Origin: Isoetes taiwanensis
Taxonomy: Eukaryota > Streptophyta > Lycopodiopsida > Isoetales > Isoetaceae
Length of the DNA stretch: 64,000 nucleotides
NCBI GenBank assembly: GCA_021234155.1
Contig: JAJEKV010000004.1
Span: 28,985,305 to 29,049,304 of the forward strand
Direction: 5' to 3'
In this document: positions 11,288 to 24,100 of the stretch, in pieces
Layout: every line of letters starts with the position of its first letter
How positions within the stretch are numbered: position 1 is the stretch's first letter
Translations under genes and position numbers: made by a program
Notes under the pieces: generated by a model
Told to the model about the DNA's origin: nothing
Database searches by the model: none
What the model saw: only the letters and a program-made list of their open reading frames with translations

Positions 11288-11554
11288 ATTTGGAGCAAAA
11301 CCCTCTTGCCCTCATGGACAGAGATGGCTGCACATACAGGATTGTGATGCCCTCATGGTTTGAACTTGCTACACATGTGCCGGGGATGGTCTCATGTCAT
11401 AACCTCGCAACACAAATGGCAATGATGCCATCATGGGTTGGGATTGCACAGGATCAGGGGCTTGGAAGCTACAAACTTCTGCTCCTTCGTCTGCAATGTC
11501 CACAACCTCAATTGCATGTGTGTGTTCATTAATAGGATGCTGGCCAGTAGGCTG

Positions 11555-12440
11555 CTAGCCATCCTGCTGGCGATCCACTATGGGATCTAGTTGTGCCTCC
11601 CGTAATTGTTGCACTTCATCCATGTCGAACTGTTCTAATTCCTCATCCTCAAAGTTGGGACCTTCTTTCCGCTCCACCATTTCTACAAGCTGCTCTACGG
11701 GCACCCTACCAAACCTGGTACTTTCTTGGCCTGGCTTAACCTTCTCAGAGTTGAAAGGCCATATTCCTGTCGCTCTGAAACCTGCCTTGATGTTGTTAGG
11801 TGTTACCCCTGCTTCAATAGACTGTGAGATGTGAGATCGGCTCTGCAATGTCCCCCCTCTTTGGCTCTATCCCCCCTTTGCTAACTATATACGAAGACCT
11901 CAACCTCTTGAATGAGGCTTTGAATGGAGCAAAGCATGCCACATCCGAAGGTTGTAATCTATGAGATGTGTGGGCTAGCAGCAAAGCAAAGTGAATGCCC
12001 TTCTCCTTAGCTGCCAAAATCACATCTAGCTCCACATGGCTACCATGTCTATCCAAGATTATATGATGTGGCTGTGATGGGGATACTCCACCTGGGACCC
12101 TCAATGCAAAATGTAGCAACCAGGACGCGAATAGTTCTGAAGTCATCCAAGCTGAGGGTGGAACAACCTGAATTGCCCCCTCCTCACATCTGCAAATGTT
12201 ACCGAGTACCCTTGAAGATATATATATATATATTAGATATCCTAAACCCTTCTACATTTACACATACCATTATGGTTATCCACTCTCTATTATTCATGAC
12301 CTCACTCATTCTATTTTTTCCTTTCCAACATATGATCGTCATGGTTCCCAGCTTGGATGCCAGTCTCATCAGCATTCTATATCCTAGAGGTTGGGAAATC
12401 AAACTCGTCATAGATCTGCCTAAGGCCTCGTTTGATTGGC
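11555..12440 (-). pseudogene. pogo/Tigger-like DDE transposase (Tc1/mariner superfamily), decayed
   Basis: Three catalytic blocks appear in order on the minus strand. The first is NADETGIQ (about 12360-12345, preceded by FDFPTSRI and a stop). The second is IILDRHGSHVELD in the frame 12146-11814. The third is HRLQPSDVACFAPFK in the same frame. A second frame (11848-11555) continues with ITPNNIKAGFRATGIWPFN-type sequence (seen as GVTPNNIKAGFRATGIWPFN), a hallmark of pogo/Tigger DDE_1 proteins, and an acidic tail. The three Asp residues match the DDD form. The N-terminal helix-turn-helix DNA-binding region is not visible. Stops and frameshifts indicate a dead copy. Terminal repeats and the TA duplication were not located. 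Confidence 0.8.
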
Positions 12441-12719
12441 CTTCTTAGCATTGTAGGGGTTGAAACACTGATCGGTATTGCCCGACGCTTCCTCCTGAGT
12501 GCAATGACCCATCTTCCTCGCTGAAGCCACCATGTTGCTTGCTTCACCATCGATCTCCCCTCATTTTCTTGTGGAAACCATGAATGTTATCATGCTCTTT
12601 GCAGCCTGATCTTGAGAAGCTTGAAATTTTGAAATTGAGGCTAGCTTTTGTCCATAGCGGGAGTTGGGAATCGAATTAGGTTTTAGTAATCGAGTGCTGA
12701 AATGGGTGCGAATTCAACC

Positions 12720-12724
12720 AACCC
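12720..12724. repeat. Target-site duplication of gypsy copy B (left)
   Basis: AACCC directly before the outer end of the 3' LTR. It is identical to 41002-41006 on the far side of the element. Five bp is the usual gypsy duplication length. Confidence 0.8.
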
Positions 12725-14282
12725 TGTCGTCCCCTACTCATATACGGTGCACTCACCGTATACAAACAGGAGTTCATCCCCCATACCAGCTCCATGCTGA
12801 TACATGGCCCTCCACATATCACTGTAACCGTGCTGGGTTCCAGTGGGAAGAGTGAAGGGGTCATTTTACCCCGTCTTCCTCAGGGCCTACCTAGCTGCGG
12901 AAGCGTAAACATACATGTCAGTACACATAATCATCACATATCCACCCCGAAGGGTGGCACATCAACATCTGCATAGACAAAGATCAGCACAATACAAGTG
13001 GATTCCTACCCAAGGCTCAGACTCCAGGGGATGACTGACGGCTTGGGTCTCCAGAGTTCATTGCAGACAGAATCATGACAATGGATTTGGCTGGCATGAG
13101 AACATGGCATCGGGTTGTCCACTCCATCCGCCCCTCCTGTGCACACTTTGCAGAGTAGGTTGAAAAGTGTTGGGACTCGATCAGCCTCACGGGATGCATA
13201 GCCAAAGGAGCTACTCCCGGGTTGCATCTCCCGGCCCGATGGGGGGTAGGGATCACTCCCACCGAGGAGGTCTCCATGCCGACTCAAGGTGTCTAGAGGG
13301 CCACCGCCCTTATTCGACTTAACCCACGGAAAGTGAACACCACTCCACGGTGTCGGGAGCCCATGCCTTGCCCGACTTTCGGTGGCAAGCCATTAGACCT
13401 AGTCACAATGATCCCGGTAGGCCTTACACACCGGAGGGATCGTTCAAGAGTCGAACAACTAACCTCCTTCTTAGCCGGTTTGGCCCCTTCACCCACAACC
13501 AGTGTGTGGTTCTTGTACACAGGCGAATCTACACGATTGTGCTAGAGAGGCTACTCTAGGAGCATCAACTACTAAGCTTTAGGTCTCTACCCCCCTTCCC
13601 AATACAATGAGTTCACAGAGATACATCATCCATATACATCAGAGAAGAACTAAAGAACTAGATCTAATCTATATCATAGAGTTAGGTTCTTTAGTTAGAG
13701 TCTGGTAACTGGGAATCTAAATGGCTGCTATGGGCAATTTAATAGGCTAAACCTACTGATACAAAGACTGGAGGACGGTTTATGCTATTAAATTGACTAA
13801 ATACCTGATCCTTGGCTCGCTCCTTCTGCTCTGAACTCGACCATCCTGCTGGGCTGCTAGGAGATGGAGCTAAAAGGGAAAACTAATGAGTCAAATCGCT
13901 CAGACAGAGTCTGGGAGGCGATTTTGACTCCTGGAGCAAGCAAAACAGAGCTCTAAAACCATATGGACGAAAATGGCAAGTTAGGGTTTCTCCTACCTAA
14001 ATAGACAAGGGTTTAGGGCTAGGGTTTCCAATTATCCCTTTAAGCATGTGGGATAATTGGGTGTGGCCCACTTGAAAGTGTCCACATGGGAAAATGTGCA
14101 CCTAGATAAATGTGCACATTGGTAAATGTGCACATTAATAAATGCACATACCTTGCAAGTTGCCCCCTAGGGGCTACCCGCTTGGCTACACGTCGGCGTA
14201 CACGTTAGTCGAGGTGGCGTGTATGCGTGACGAGGCAGTACAATATACGTCCTGGGACCGTATACTATGGTGGAACGTCACA
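12725..14282 (-). repeat. 3' LTR of gypsy copy B
   Basis: Closely matches LTR A (1299-2851) and the 5' LTR of B. The outer end reads TGTCGTCCCC (the GA of TGTGACG is lost) and the inner end reads GGAACGTCACA next to the polypurine tract. It contains about 130 bp (around 12990-13085) that are missing from the 5' LTR of B. Confidence 0.88.
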
Positions 14283-14296
14283 TTCTCCCCACCTTG
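14283..14296 (-). promoter_or_regulatory. Polypurine tract of gypsy copy B
   Basis: The minus strand reads CAAGGTGGGGAGAA immediately before the 3' LTR. Its position and purine content fit the plus-strand primer, which identifies this LTR as the 3' one. Confidence 0.75.
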
Positions 14297-14619
14297 AAAT
14301 GATGCTGTCTGCAGCATCGTGGGTCTCCCCACCTTGGGATCTTCCTAACCTGCAATCAACTTGATGCATCCAATGTATTACTATTATACTTACATAATTA
14401 CTAGGATTACCTTAAGGTAATATTTCTAAACACTATTACATCATTACATTATCATTAGAATGCTTGTTCTGTGATGATTCTAAAGACATATGGTTTATCC
14501 AATTTGCTTAAGATCTGAGAGGAGAAAACATCCAGTTTTTGCAACCCGATTTTAAGGCGGGATTCAAAGGGTGTGATACCATCCAATCACCTTGGATTAA
14601 AACATTTACATGCTAAAGC
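14297..14619. other. 3' untranslated region of gypsy copy B
   Basis: AT-rich sequence without supported coding frames between the polypurine tract and the LINE. A second CTCCCCACCTTG block (about 14325-14336) nearly repeats the polypurine tract. Confidence 0.5.
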
Positions 14620-15112
14620 CTTGCAGACGGGCGTCTGTAAGAGGGGAAGCCATTGCTTATTTTCATTTCAGACAAGTGTCTGTAAGGTGGCAGAGGTTGA
14701 ACTTGAGGCTGCACTTGATTTATGCACTTGAACACTTTCAGACAAATTAATGCGAAGGTGAAAGAGCCCGCACTTGCTTCTTGCACTTGGAAGCCCTGCG
14801 CCGCCTTCCCGACACGTGGAAGCTTTTGGACGAGGCGTCTGTAAAGGGACGAGAGGTTTCATTTCGGACAAGTGTGTCCGTAAGGTGGAGAGGTTGAACT
14901 TGAGGTTTGCGCTTGATTTATGCACTTTAACACTTTCGCATGTGTACGTAAGGTGAAAGAGCCCCGCACTTGCTTCTTGCACTTGGAAGCCTGCGCTGCC
15001 GACACGTGGAAGCTTTCGGACGGATGGCGCCAGTAAAGGGACGAGAGGTTGTGCGTGATCAAAGTGCTTGGAGGCTTTCGGACAAGCCGCCTCGTAGGGT
15101 GACACCCTATTC
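14620..15112 (+). repeat. LINE 5' tandem repeats
   Basis: Two tandem monomers of about 196 bp (TTGAACTTGAGG recurs at about 14697 and 14893), plus smaller units built around short inverted repeats such as CAGACAAGTGTCTGTAAGG and CGGACAAGTGTGTCCGTAAG. About seven such motifs occur. Tandem promoter monomers are known in 5' regions of some LINEs; the promoter role here is inferred. Confidence 0.65.
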
Positions 15113-15642
15113 ATGGCAACTCGGTGATAGAAGAGCGGACGAGCCCCTGCGTCCCTTCATCCAACCCCACGATATGTATGTGGATGGTGCGTGATACGCA
15201 TCCCCTCTACCTAAGCGCAGATATGGCAAAGCAAAACTTCTATTGGGAGAGTACATAGATGCCATCCCCAATCGCATGAACCGGATGACACCGGCAAAAT
15301 TGATAGGTGCACATTGAAAAGAGAAGCGGGCAAAGTCTCGGCAACAAATATAGCTCGACGACAGCCTATGACAGATACTCTAGCCTAGCGGCAAGTCAGA
15401 TCCCGCTTCACCACCACCAAACCAGGCGGTTGAGGAGCACCGGAAACGAGGTTCAAGCAATGGCAGAGGGCAACAAAGCTCGAATTGCTTGCTTGGCGAG
15501 GAGGAAATGCAGGCCTCGCACCCAAATTGCTCAAGAAGCGGTGGCTCGAAAAAACAAAGTGTTTACGGCATGGAGACCCGTGATACAAACACCTAGAAGA
15601 TGGCCTTCGCCTAGTGCACTCCGAAAGGCGAAGGACAAGAAG

Positions 15643-16362
15643 AGTCTTGCGACATGCAGGCCCGCATGGATTCCATATCCACCGCCATTGAAACCATGAC
15701 ACAGGAAAAGCAACGTGTTGAGCAAGAGACAATGGCAACCATCTCCCGCCTTCAATCAGAGGCTGAGGAGGCTGCTACTGTGATGCGAAAAGTTCAGGTC
15801 GCTTTTGAAGAGAGCCAGTCACAATTGAGAGCCCTTCAAACTAGGGTTGAGACACAAGAAGTGGCCTCTGCAATGAACCCTATGCTGGACGGACTCGCTT
15901 GCGAGAATCCGGAGCATAGCTCCGCAGCTTCGAGATCGAAAGGTGCAGGAGCTGAGGGCAGCCATCACTGAACAAGGCAAGGGCCTCAATGCAGAGGCTC
16001 ATGAGCAATTGCAGCGGTGCATGCGTGAATTGAAAAGGCAGCAACAATTTCAGCAGGAGCTAAGCTCCCGGCTTCAGGAAGGAGAGACCGCTATACGCCG
16101 CCCGGCAGCCCCACCGCCCAAGAGTGCGCAAGGTGTCGGCCGGGACCCGTGCTATCGCACCCCAAGCCACGCTATGCCACCCCCACCCCAACGTAGGCCA
16201 CAGCCTATGCTCCGCCGACAACAAACAACTCCTGTTGTGCCGGGCAGGATTGATCCAAAAATCGAGAGTTCCGTGAGCCGAGGGAGAAGCCACAATGTGG
16301 TGGTAATGCGTGGCCACGAGGAAGAGGCGGGGAGGACCTCATTAACCGGCTCCAAATGTTGA
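15643..16362 (+). pseudogene. LINE ORF1-like coiled-coil protein
   Basis: Two frames (15654-15971 and 15943-16362) give a long heptad-like, Glu/Gln/Arg-rich protein (EKQRVEQETMATISRLQSEA, QSQLRALQTRVETQE, then RELKRQQQFQQELSSRLQEG), followed by a proline-rich region. Position before the endonuclease and the coiled coil fit a LINE ORF1, which usually binds RNA and forms trimers. A +1 shift joins the two frames. No zinc knuckle or RRM is visible. Confidence 0.6.
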
Positions 16363-16845
16363 TTCTTGCTCGAATGACATTCCCCGTGCCGATTACATAT
16401 TATTAGGGCGAGCGCCATGGCCCGGCCTTGACGCCCACCGGGTAGTCACGTTCACGATGCGAGATGCGCCAAGTGGCGGCTATCATACGCCCGGGGTAGG
16501 CAGCTGAAGGGAACTGCCTTGTATGTTGACCGAGACGACCCCAGCCCAACAAGAAGACCCGCTTGAGCACGCGAGTTGGCCAAAGTTAAAAGCATTCGCA
16601 TTGACGGGGAGAGCTGCGGGACTGGTCGGGGGTAAGATGCAAATTTTCAAGCCGCCAAATGCCGCTGCGAATCACCGCTAACCCTCGGCAGACTCGACCA
16701 TGCCACTTCGCCGCCCTTCTACAGCCGCGCTCAAAGCTGCTTCACCTTCATTTGCTTTCGCACATCTCGGTGCCTCTACTTACGCCATCCCCCCTGGCGC
16801 CGCCCTTTGAATCCCCAAGCTGCCGCCCTGCCCGACAAATAGGAA

Positions 16846-17810
16846 TTGTGCCTCGCATGGTCTCACCGGAATTGTCGGGGCTTCCCATGGCGTAGGGAGA
16901 TAGTCTCAACTCGTTGCTGCAGATATGGATCTGATCTTCCTTATGGAAACATGGGAGCATGCGGGACCACGGGGATACCCGACTTGCCGGGATACCGCTA
17001 CTCAATCTTCAATGATTGCACAGAAAGCGGGGGCATGGGGAGTTGCTGCTACTATCGAGCGGCCTTGGCACGGTCGGTTTCCTTGTTCAAGACGGACAAA
17101 GCACAACCGGTACTTGTGGGTGCGTGTGCAAAACTGCGATGAGCAATCCCCTATCACCCTCTTTGTGGCGGCACCGCTACTTTCCACATGCGAAAGCAAC
17201 TTCTATCACATCCACTTTCGGATGTGGATAGGCTGGACCCCTATGTCGATCTATATGATGACATCTGGCAAAGATAAGCAGTTAGGCGTGTCATACTCCT
17301 TGGAGACTTTAATGCGCCGGGAGGGTAGAACAACCCATGAGATTTGATCCCTTGTCCGATGATATATTGCACCAACGCGTCCCTGCATGAAAAGCGGCTT
17401 TGCCCACGGACATCGGATGACAATCAGGTCACACGCTATGGTAGACAATTGGTTTTTGCTCGTGGTATCTTTGACGGTAATCTGCAATGGGACTAATCGG
17501 CACAAGTTTTGATCGTTATCCACAGTTAGAAGAGCACTTGTAGACGCGGAAAACCAGGGGAGGATCTAGTGTGGTGGACTATGTCCCTTAATGGGACAAA
17601 ATGGTGCCTCTAAGCGGGATATGCATGTCGTCAAGCACTTCCGTGTGGGAACAACTAATAGGGATGAAGAGATCGACTCGGACCACTTACCACTTTACTT
17701 GAAGTTGGCTTGGCGGGGTTGCGCGAACCCCCGTGCCCTGACTCCTCACATGCCTCATTTGCGATTGGATTATGAACATGCGGGGCTTATGCCCAGATGC
17801 TTATAGATGA
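16846..17810 (+). pseudogene. LINE endonuclease domain (decayed)
   Basis: Motifs of the exonuclease-endonuclease-phosphatase family appear in different frames. They are NCRGFPW-type sequence at the start, DLIFLMETW (about 16926) as the LxETW block, LLGDFNAPGG (about 17302) as the catalytic GDFN block, and DSDHLPLYLKL (about 17670) as the SDH block. These nick target DNA in LINE retrotransposition. Frame changes between blocks show that the gene is dead. Confidence 0.75.
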
Positions 17811-17862
17811 CCTGGCAGAAATTTTGCAATATCCTACACTAGAGAACAGATGAGACGCCCGG

Positions 17863-19112
17863 GTGACCGATGTGCTTAGGATCATGGCGGAGAGATGCTT
17901 TGGGATAAGCCGCCCGCGACGGACCTCCGGGAACACAACCTTCCCACGTAATCAATGGTTTGATGCGAGTGCAAGGAACACAAACGCTTGCTCGCCAAGT
18001 CACAGACCACCGCTTTACGCCCACATGCGATCCGGACAATACCGCGTCTTCCTTAAAGCTAAGAAAAGCGGGTACATTGCGGCACATCAAAGGGAAATGT
18101 TTTATCTCCCCGAACGTCACCCGGGACCTTCCGGGCGAAGGGTTCTTAGAAAGCGGTACAGCCCACGGGGAACATCACTCCCGGCGGTGGAGGCAATACT
18201 TGCAACAGCCTATATGACCCTCGGGGTGCACATGCAAAGATTACCCCGCAAGAAGGCCCCATCTTTGGAAATCACAGATTGGGCGTGGAACAAGGCTTAC
18301 GGCCGTCTTGCCAATGGGAAAGCCCCGGACTGGATGGCATGCGGCAGAATTGCTTAAGTGGGCGGGGCCGTCCATAATACGATCGGCCGATCGCCTTTGT
18401 TCAACAAGGCATTACAGAAGGCTTCCCGATGCGGTGGACCAATAGCGAGTTGTTCCCATCTATAAGGCGGTGACCCGCTTCGCCCGTACCACCACCGAAC
18501 AATCATGGTCAGTTCGGTGTTTGCAAAATTGCTTGCTGGGATTCTCGAAAGCGCAGTTGACGGGCTGGGCAGAGGCAGCAGAGATACGGGCCCTCACCCA
18601 GGCAGGATTCAGACCCGACACTCAACCATTGACCACATCTTCACATTGCGAAGCTCACGGTTGAAGACAGCGGAGAACCGCCCGCCGGGATCTATATTGT
18701 TGCCGTGGATTTTGCAAAGGCATTTGACACCGTGCCTCGGGAAAAACTATGGGCAAGATGCGGCAATTTGGGGTTCCGGTAGATTTGCGAGAATGCGCAA
18801 TGTGCTTTATAAAAGATGCTCGGGTCGGTTGCGGCCGACAAGCCAACCATTTGATAGTAGTATCGGGGGTTCGCCCGGGGATGCCCTCTCTCCCCAACAT
18901 TGTTTGGGCTTTACATTGATCAATTGGAGAGCTGGCTTGCTGATAATGGGGGCGACGGGGCTCACCTTCTCTACCAGATCATCAAGCAGTTAATATATGC
19001 TGATGATGTGGACCTCCTAGCTTACACACCAGCAGACATGCAACGACATCTCGATGCCACGGACACATTTTGTCAGTTTAATCGATATGCACGTCAACTT
19101 GGCCAAGACTAA
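17863..19112 (+). pseudogene. LINE reverse transcriptase (decayed)
   Basis: Blocks in RT order are LANGKAP-type sequence (18306-18330), QAGFRPDTQ and STIDHIF (about 18600-18640), VDFAKAFDTVPREKLWARC (about 18705), GLYIDQLESWLAD (about 18902) and LIYADDVDLLAYT (about 18990), where YADD is the catalytic site. Several frameshifts separate them. VDFAKAFD and YADD supply the catalytic Asp residues. Confidence 0.85.
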
Positions 19113-20200
19113 GGTGGTTTTCATATCATCTTCCACGACGGTAGAGGATCCCCTCCTTCCGTTTTCGAGGGGAATGTGGAAGTAGCATCCACATACAAAT
19201 ATTTGGGAGTGGAGTTTCCGTCTACTATGCTGCGGGACACATCCATACGGCCTCGAAGTTACGGCCGGGCTGGAAAGCACTATATGCAATGCAAAACAAT
19301 AGTCATAGAGCGGAGTTGTATGATTGGACCCATCAGTCACACCGTTCAAAGTCTTAGTGGAGCCTGTCCTTTTATACGGGGTTGAAGTATGGGGGCCCAA
19401 ATGAGTATCCCTCGCTACTTGGAATGACTTGGAGCATGTGTGAGAAAGCCTTCTTGGTACGAGCACTAGGGGTGAAGTCCACAGTTCCATATCAAATTCT
19501 ACTTAGAAAAGCGAGATTCTTGCCTCTTGAGAGGGCCCTTGATCGCCACATTGTCTATTTCGAGGAAGGTGGTCAACATGGACGATGCTCGTCTCCCAAA
19601 ACTAGCTTATATCATGGCAATGGGGCCACAACGCCTCAAGGCATGCTTGAGGGAAAAGAGAGCTCAATGGATGCCTAGATGGAATGTGCGAGAAGCAGGT
19701 GCATACATGTGCAAACAGAGGCGATCGCCATAGCTTGAGGCAATATCTTGGACGCTTGCTTCATCAGCAAGCTTTGGGATGCCAGCGCCCTTGAACAGGT
19801 CAAGACAGCACACTACCAGCGCCACATAAATCCCACATTAAAACGAGGCCCACAATGCTACCTGCGCACCCACTTGCCCATGAAAGAGCCTTGAGACTCA
19901 TTGCCTCCATTCGCATACGAGGGGCACATCATCTTGAATTGAGACAGGCAGATGGATTGGTGAGCCACGTCAGGACAGGGCTCGTCAATGCTGCCAAATG
20001 GGAGTCATTGAGGATAAATCTCATACCCTTCAAAGTTGCCCAGCATATGATCAAATCCGGACGCGCTATCCGAAGTTGGTCGCCCGGCCAGCCGCTACAT
20101 GTGACATTGAGCACGGCATCCGCACGGATGCTAGGATCATACCTTCAGGAGGTCATGGACATGCGAGATCAGCTATGTCCTCGGGCACGCACTTGACATG
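19113..20200 (+). pseudogene. LINE RT C-terminal region
   Basis: Continues from the RT. It contains YKYLGVEF (about 19195), LLYGVEVWGP (about 19370; a conserved LINE thumb motif) and KSHTLQSCPAYDQIR (about 20020), which resembles the C-terminal Cys/His motif of RTE/Jockey-type LINEs. Frames are interrupted. The sequence ends about 200 bp before the ACTATT microsatellite tail. Confidence 0.65.
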
Positions 20201-20395
20201 TACATACACATTTATTTCATGATGATGTATACTTGTACAGTTTGACAGCATTCTTATTACTACCACGGTTTTTCCCTCGAAAACCCTTCGGGGCGGGGGT
20301 TTTTTAACCCGGACAGTAATAAGTTTGCTGCGCTCCTTCTGGGTCCCATAGGCCGATTGGTCTCAGTGGACGATAAAAAAACTATTCTATTCTAT

Positions 20396-21101
20396 TATCA
20401 AATAGCTTATCCATTCTTACTTCCATTAAAACAAGGTACTTATTAGTTCACTTATCACAACATCAAAATTTAACAGTTTCATATACAGTTATGCTTCGAG
20501 GTACTCTTCATTCCTTGCAACACATTCCAACAAAATTTGTGTTGCAAGTCTTCGTAGCTCGACCTCCTTGCCCTCCGGAGTGCTCTATTGGCCTGCAGGT
20601 CGACACTACGTTAGTACCATTTTAATTAATTAATAAATTTGGTTATAAGGGAACCACCCCATCTATCTACATGAATGCATGGCTAATCTCCCGGCGTAGG
20701 AAGAGGATGTTTCTTCCATCGTGGCCGTGGAGACAGCGCCCTATCATGCCTATATGGCGCTCATGCCTACACCTTTAGTTGCCCAGCGTGGAGGATAGAG
20801 TCCTTCCCGTATATGGGGCGTGAAGGATAGGGTCCTTCCCGTAGGCATTGACTAGAGGTGCTTTTCCTATCAATGCATTCCTGAATGACCTCCTTTCTCT
20901 CGAGGTCATCTACTTCCGTGGAACAGAAGTAGATTTTCTAATCTACCTTCCACTCATCCAAGCGGAACCGCGGTCATGCCTACATTGACATTACACCACG
21001 TCCTAGGGATCACCGTAGTGGTCTCATCATCGGTAACAACGCATGCAACCCATACCAAGCATAGGTTTGCATGCGTAGATTAATCTTAACTATACAAGAC
21101 A
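20396..21101. other. Gypsy copy B sequence downstream of pol
   Basis: Noncoding stretch between the LINE tail and the integrase stop codon. It includes a GTCCTTCCCGTA repeat (about 20801 and 20829) and an AGTAGATTTTCTAATCTACC inverted repeat (about 20926). No open frame with recognisable content. Confidence 0.5.
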
Positions 21102-24100
21102 TTAATCTACACAAATCGACATGCCTGAGCCGATTTCTTCGGAGATGACCTTGCCGTCCCATTGCTCCATAAACTGTGGGTACTGCTTTAATAGATCTTT
21201 CTTAAGTACCCATGTCGCGTCTTCCACCGGCAAGTGTTTCCACTTGACCAAGTATTGGAGAAATTCTGATCTCCTTGTTTTCTTGAAGGCTTTATCAAGA
21301 ATCAATCCTGGAACTATTTCCAGCTGCTCCTCCGTCATTTCCAACAACGTTGGAGTGTCCAAGACTTCATCTGGATTTGGAGTATGCTTCTTCAACAAAC
21401 TCACGTGGAAGACTTTATGAATCTTTAGGTGTGCTGGCAAGTCTAACTTGTAGGATTGGTTACCTATTCTCTTGACTATTCTGAAAGGTCCAGCCCAGCT
21501 TGGAGCAAGCTTCTTACAATTTCCGATGCGGAGCTTTGCCTGCTTCACTTTGATCTTGAGCCATACGTCGTCGCCAACTTGGAACTCTCTGATCATCCGA
21601 TGCTTGTCGGCGATGCTCTTTTGTCGGCTTCTTGCTGCAAGAAGATATCCTCGAACGTCTTCCACCAACTGCTGCATGTTGGCCAACATTTGCTGCGAAA
21701 CCTCTACTTTTGACACGGGGTTGTGCCAAGTGTCTGGAGTTAGGCATTGGTAGCCGTAATTGATCATGAACGGCGACATTTGGGATGATTCCTGCTTGGT
21801 GCTATTATACGCAAACTCCACCAAGTGAATACATTCTTCCCACATACCTTGCTTGTTCCAGACATAGTTTCGTAGCATATCCTCCAAAATTCTGTTGGTC
21901 CGCTCTGTTTGCCCATCCGTCTGAGGATGATAGGCCGTGCTCATGGATAGCTTCGTCTGAATCGTCGTAAAGAGGTCCTGCCAAAAGGCACTCATGAACT
22001 TCGGATCTCTGTCGGAGATGATCTCCCTCGACATGCCATGAAGCCTGAAGATTTCTTTGGTGAAGAGCTTCGATGTATCCATAGCCGTGTCGGTGGTCCT
22101 GCGAGGCACAAAGTGTGCCATCTTTGACAACTTGTCGACCACTACCATCAGAGCATCCTTCCCTCTTACTGTCCTTGGAAGCCCTGTTATGAAGTCCATG
22201 CTGATGACCTCCCACTTAGCGTTCGGCACCGCTAATGGTTCCAATGCCCTTGGAATTCGTAGCTGTTCCGCCTTCGTCTGCTAACATAGCTGACATTCCT
22301 TGATGTAGCGAGCTACTTGCTGCTTCATTCCTGGCCAATAATAGCTGCTGCGCACTTTGAAATATGTCTTCATAAATCCTGCATGGCCAGCTATTGGACT
22401 GTTGTGGGTGTCGTGGAGAATCAACTTCCTTACACCTGATGATTCCGGCACGCACAACTTGTTCTTATGGTACAAGAGATTACATTCCTTTTTAAAATTT
22501 TTGAAGGTTTCTCTCTCCTTATCTGTTCTTGCTTCCCTGCATAAGCTTGCCCATACTTCCTTGAAGTCCACATCTGTTGGCAAGGTTTCTCCGATCTTCT
22601 TCCCGAAGTCGCTGTAGAGCGTTGAAATTGCATTGCAATGCACTCTAGTTGTCAGGGGATGCCTTGAAAGCACATCCGCTACCACGTTGAGCTTCCTCGG
22701 CTTGTAGACTATATGAAAGTCATACTCTTCGAGGAACTCCATCCATCTTCGCTGCCTCAGGTTAAGGTGTGGTTGCGTGAATACATACTGAAGGCTCTGA
22801 TGATTTGTGTCCAATTGGAACTTCCTTCCCAAGAGATAGTGCCTCCAAATTCTCAATGCCCTGACAACTGCAAGCAATTCTTGATCGTGCGTCGGGTAGC
22901 GCGTTTCGGCATCGTTCATCTTCCTGGAATCATACGCTACTACTCGCTCTTCCTGCACGAGCACTGCACCTGTGGCTATTTTACTTGCGTCTGTCACCAC
23001 CAACTTGTCTTTCTCTGGGTCTGGCAGGGTCAAGACGGGGGCGGTTGTCAAAGCTTCCTTCAACAATTCAAACCCCGCTTGGGCTTTCTTGTGCCAATGA
23101 TCTGCCCAATCTTTCACCTTTTCCGCCCTCGTCAAGTCTGTTAGCGGGGCCGCTATCTTTGCAAAGTTCTTCACAAACTTCCTGTAGTACCCTGCTAGGC
23201 CGAGAAAACTTCTGACCTCATGGACATTCTTCGGTGCCGGCCACTGAATCACCGCTTCAATCTTGGCGGGGTCCGTCGAGATTCCTTCTGCTGAGATCAC
23301 ATGACCCAGGTATTCCACCTTCTCTGTTGCGAAGTGGCACTTCGATAGCTTGACGTACAACTGGTGCCTCCTTAACTTCTCAAGCACTCTCCTTAGGTGT
23401 TGTACGTGTTCTTCAAGGGATTTGCTATACACCAAAATGTCATCAAAGAATACTATCACAAAGGTGTCCAAGAACTCCCTGAAGATGTCGTTCATGAGCC
23501 TCATGAATGTTGCTGGGGCATTCGATAAGCCGAAAGGCATTACCGTGAACTCATAGTGCCCATACCGCGTTCTGAAGGCGGTTTTGTGGATGTCATCTTC
23601 CTTTATTCGGATCTGATGATAGCCTGACCTTAAGTCAATTTTGGAGAAGACTTTTGCCCCTTGGAGCTGATCCATCAAGTCATCCGATCTGGGGAGCGCA
23701 TACTTGTTCTTGATGGTGTGCTTGTTCAACTGCCTATAGTCTATGCACATCCTCAAACTGCCATCCTTCTTCTTGACAAAAAGAATGGGCGCCTCGAATG
23801 GTGAGGCACTAGGTCTAATGAAGCCTAGGTCGAGCAACTCCTGCACTTGCTTCTTTAGCTCTGTCAGCTCCTGCGTCGTCATTCTATATGGGGCCTTGCT
23901 CGTCGGCTTCGTTCCTGGTTCGAGTGCTATCTCACACTCGACTCCCCTGTAAGGAGGGAGGTGCTCGATCTCATCCGGGAAGAGATCGTGGAACTTCGTG
24001 ATCAACTTAGCTATTGGCTTGGGCAACTTGCTGAGCACCTTATCTTCCTTGCCTTCCTCTGCTTCAGGCTCTTCGATCTCAAGCTTGAAGATGTATGCTA

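Larger units (their letters stand above)
14620..20395 (+). mobile_element. LINE (non-LTR retrotransposon) inserted into gypsy copy B
   Basis: A plus-strand unit opposite in sense to its host element. In order it has a tandem-repeat 5' region, a coiled-coil ORF1, an apurinic-type endonuclease, a reverse transcriptase with YADD, a C-terminal Cys/His motif, and a 3' end finishing in ACTATTCTATTCTATT. Its GC-rich, heavily frameshifted coding part contrasts with the flanks. Endonuclease before RT and a short microsatellite tail fit an RTE- or Jockey-like plant LINE, but the clade is not settled. The exact 5' boundary and target duplication were not found. Confidence 0.8.

Noticed and set aside
20593-20607. 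CCTGCAGGTCGAC, like a cloning-vector polylinker
   Set aside because: The match is only 13 bp; neighbouring bases do not continue as vector, and it lies inside retrotransposon sequence.
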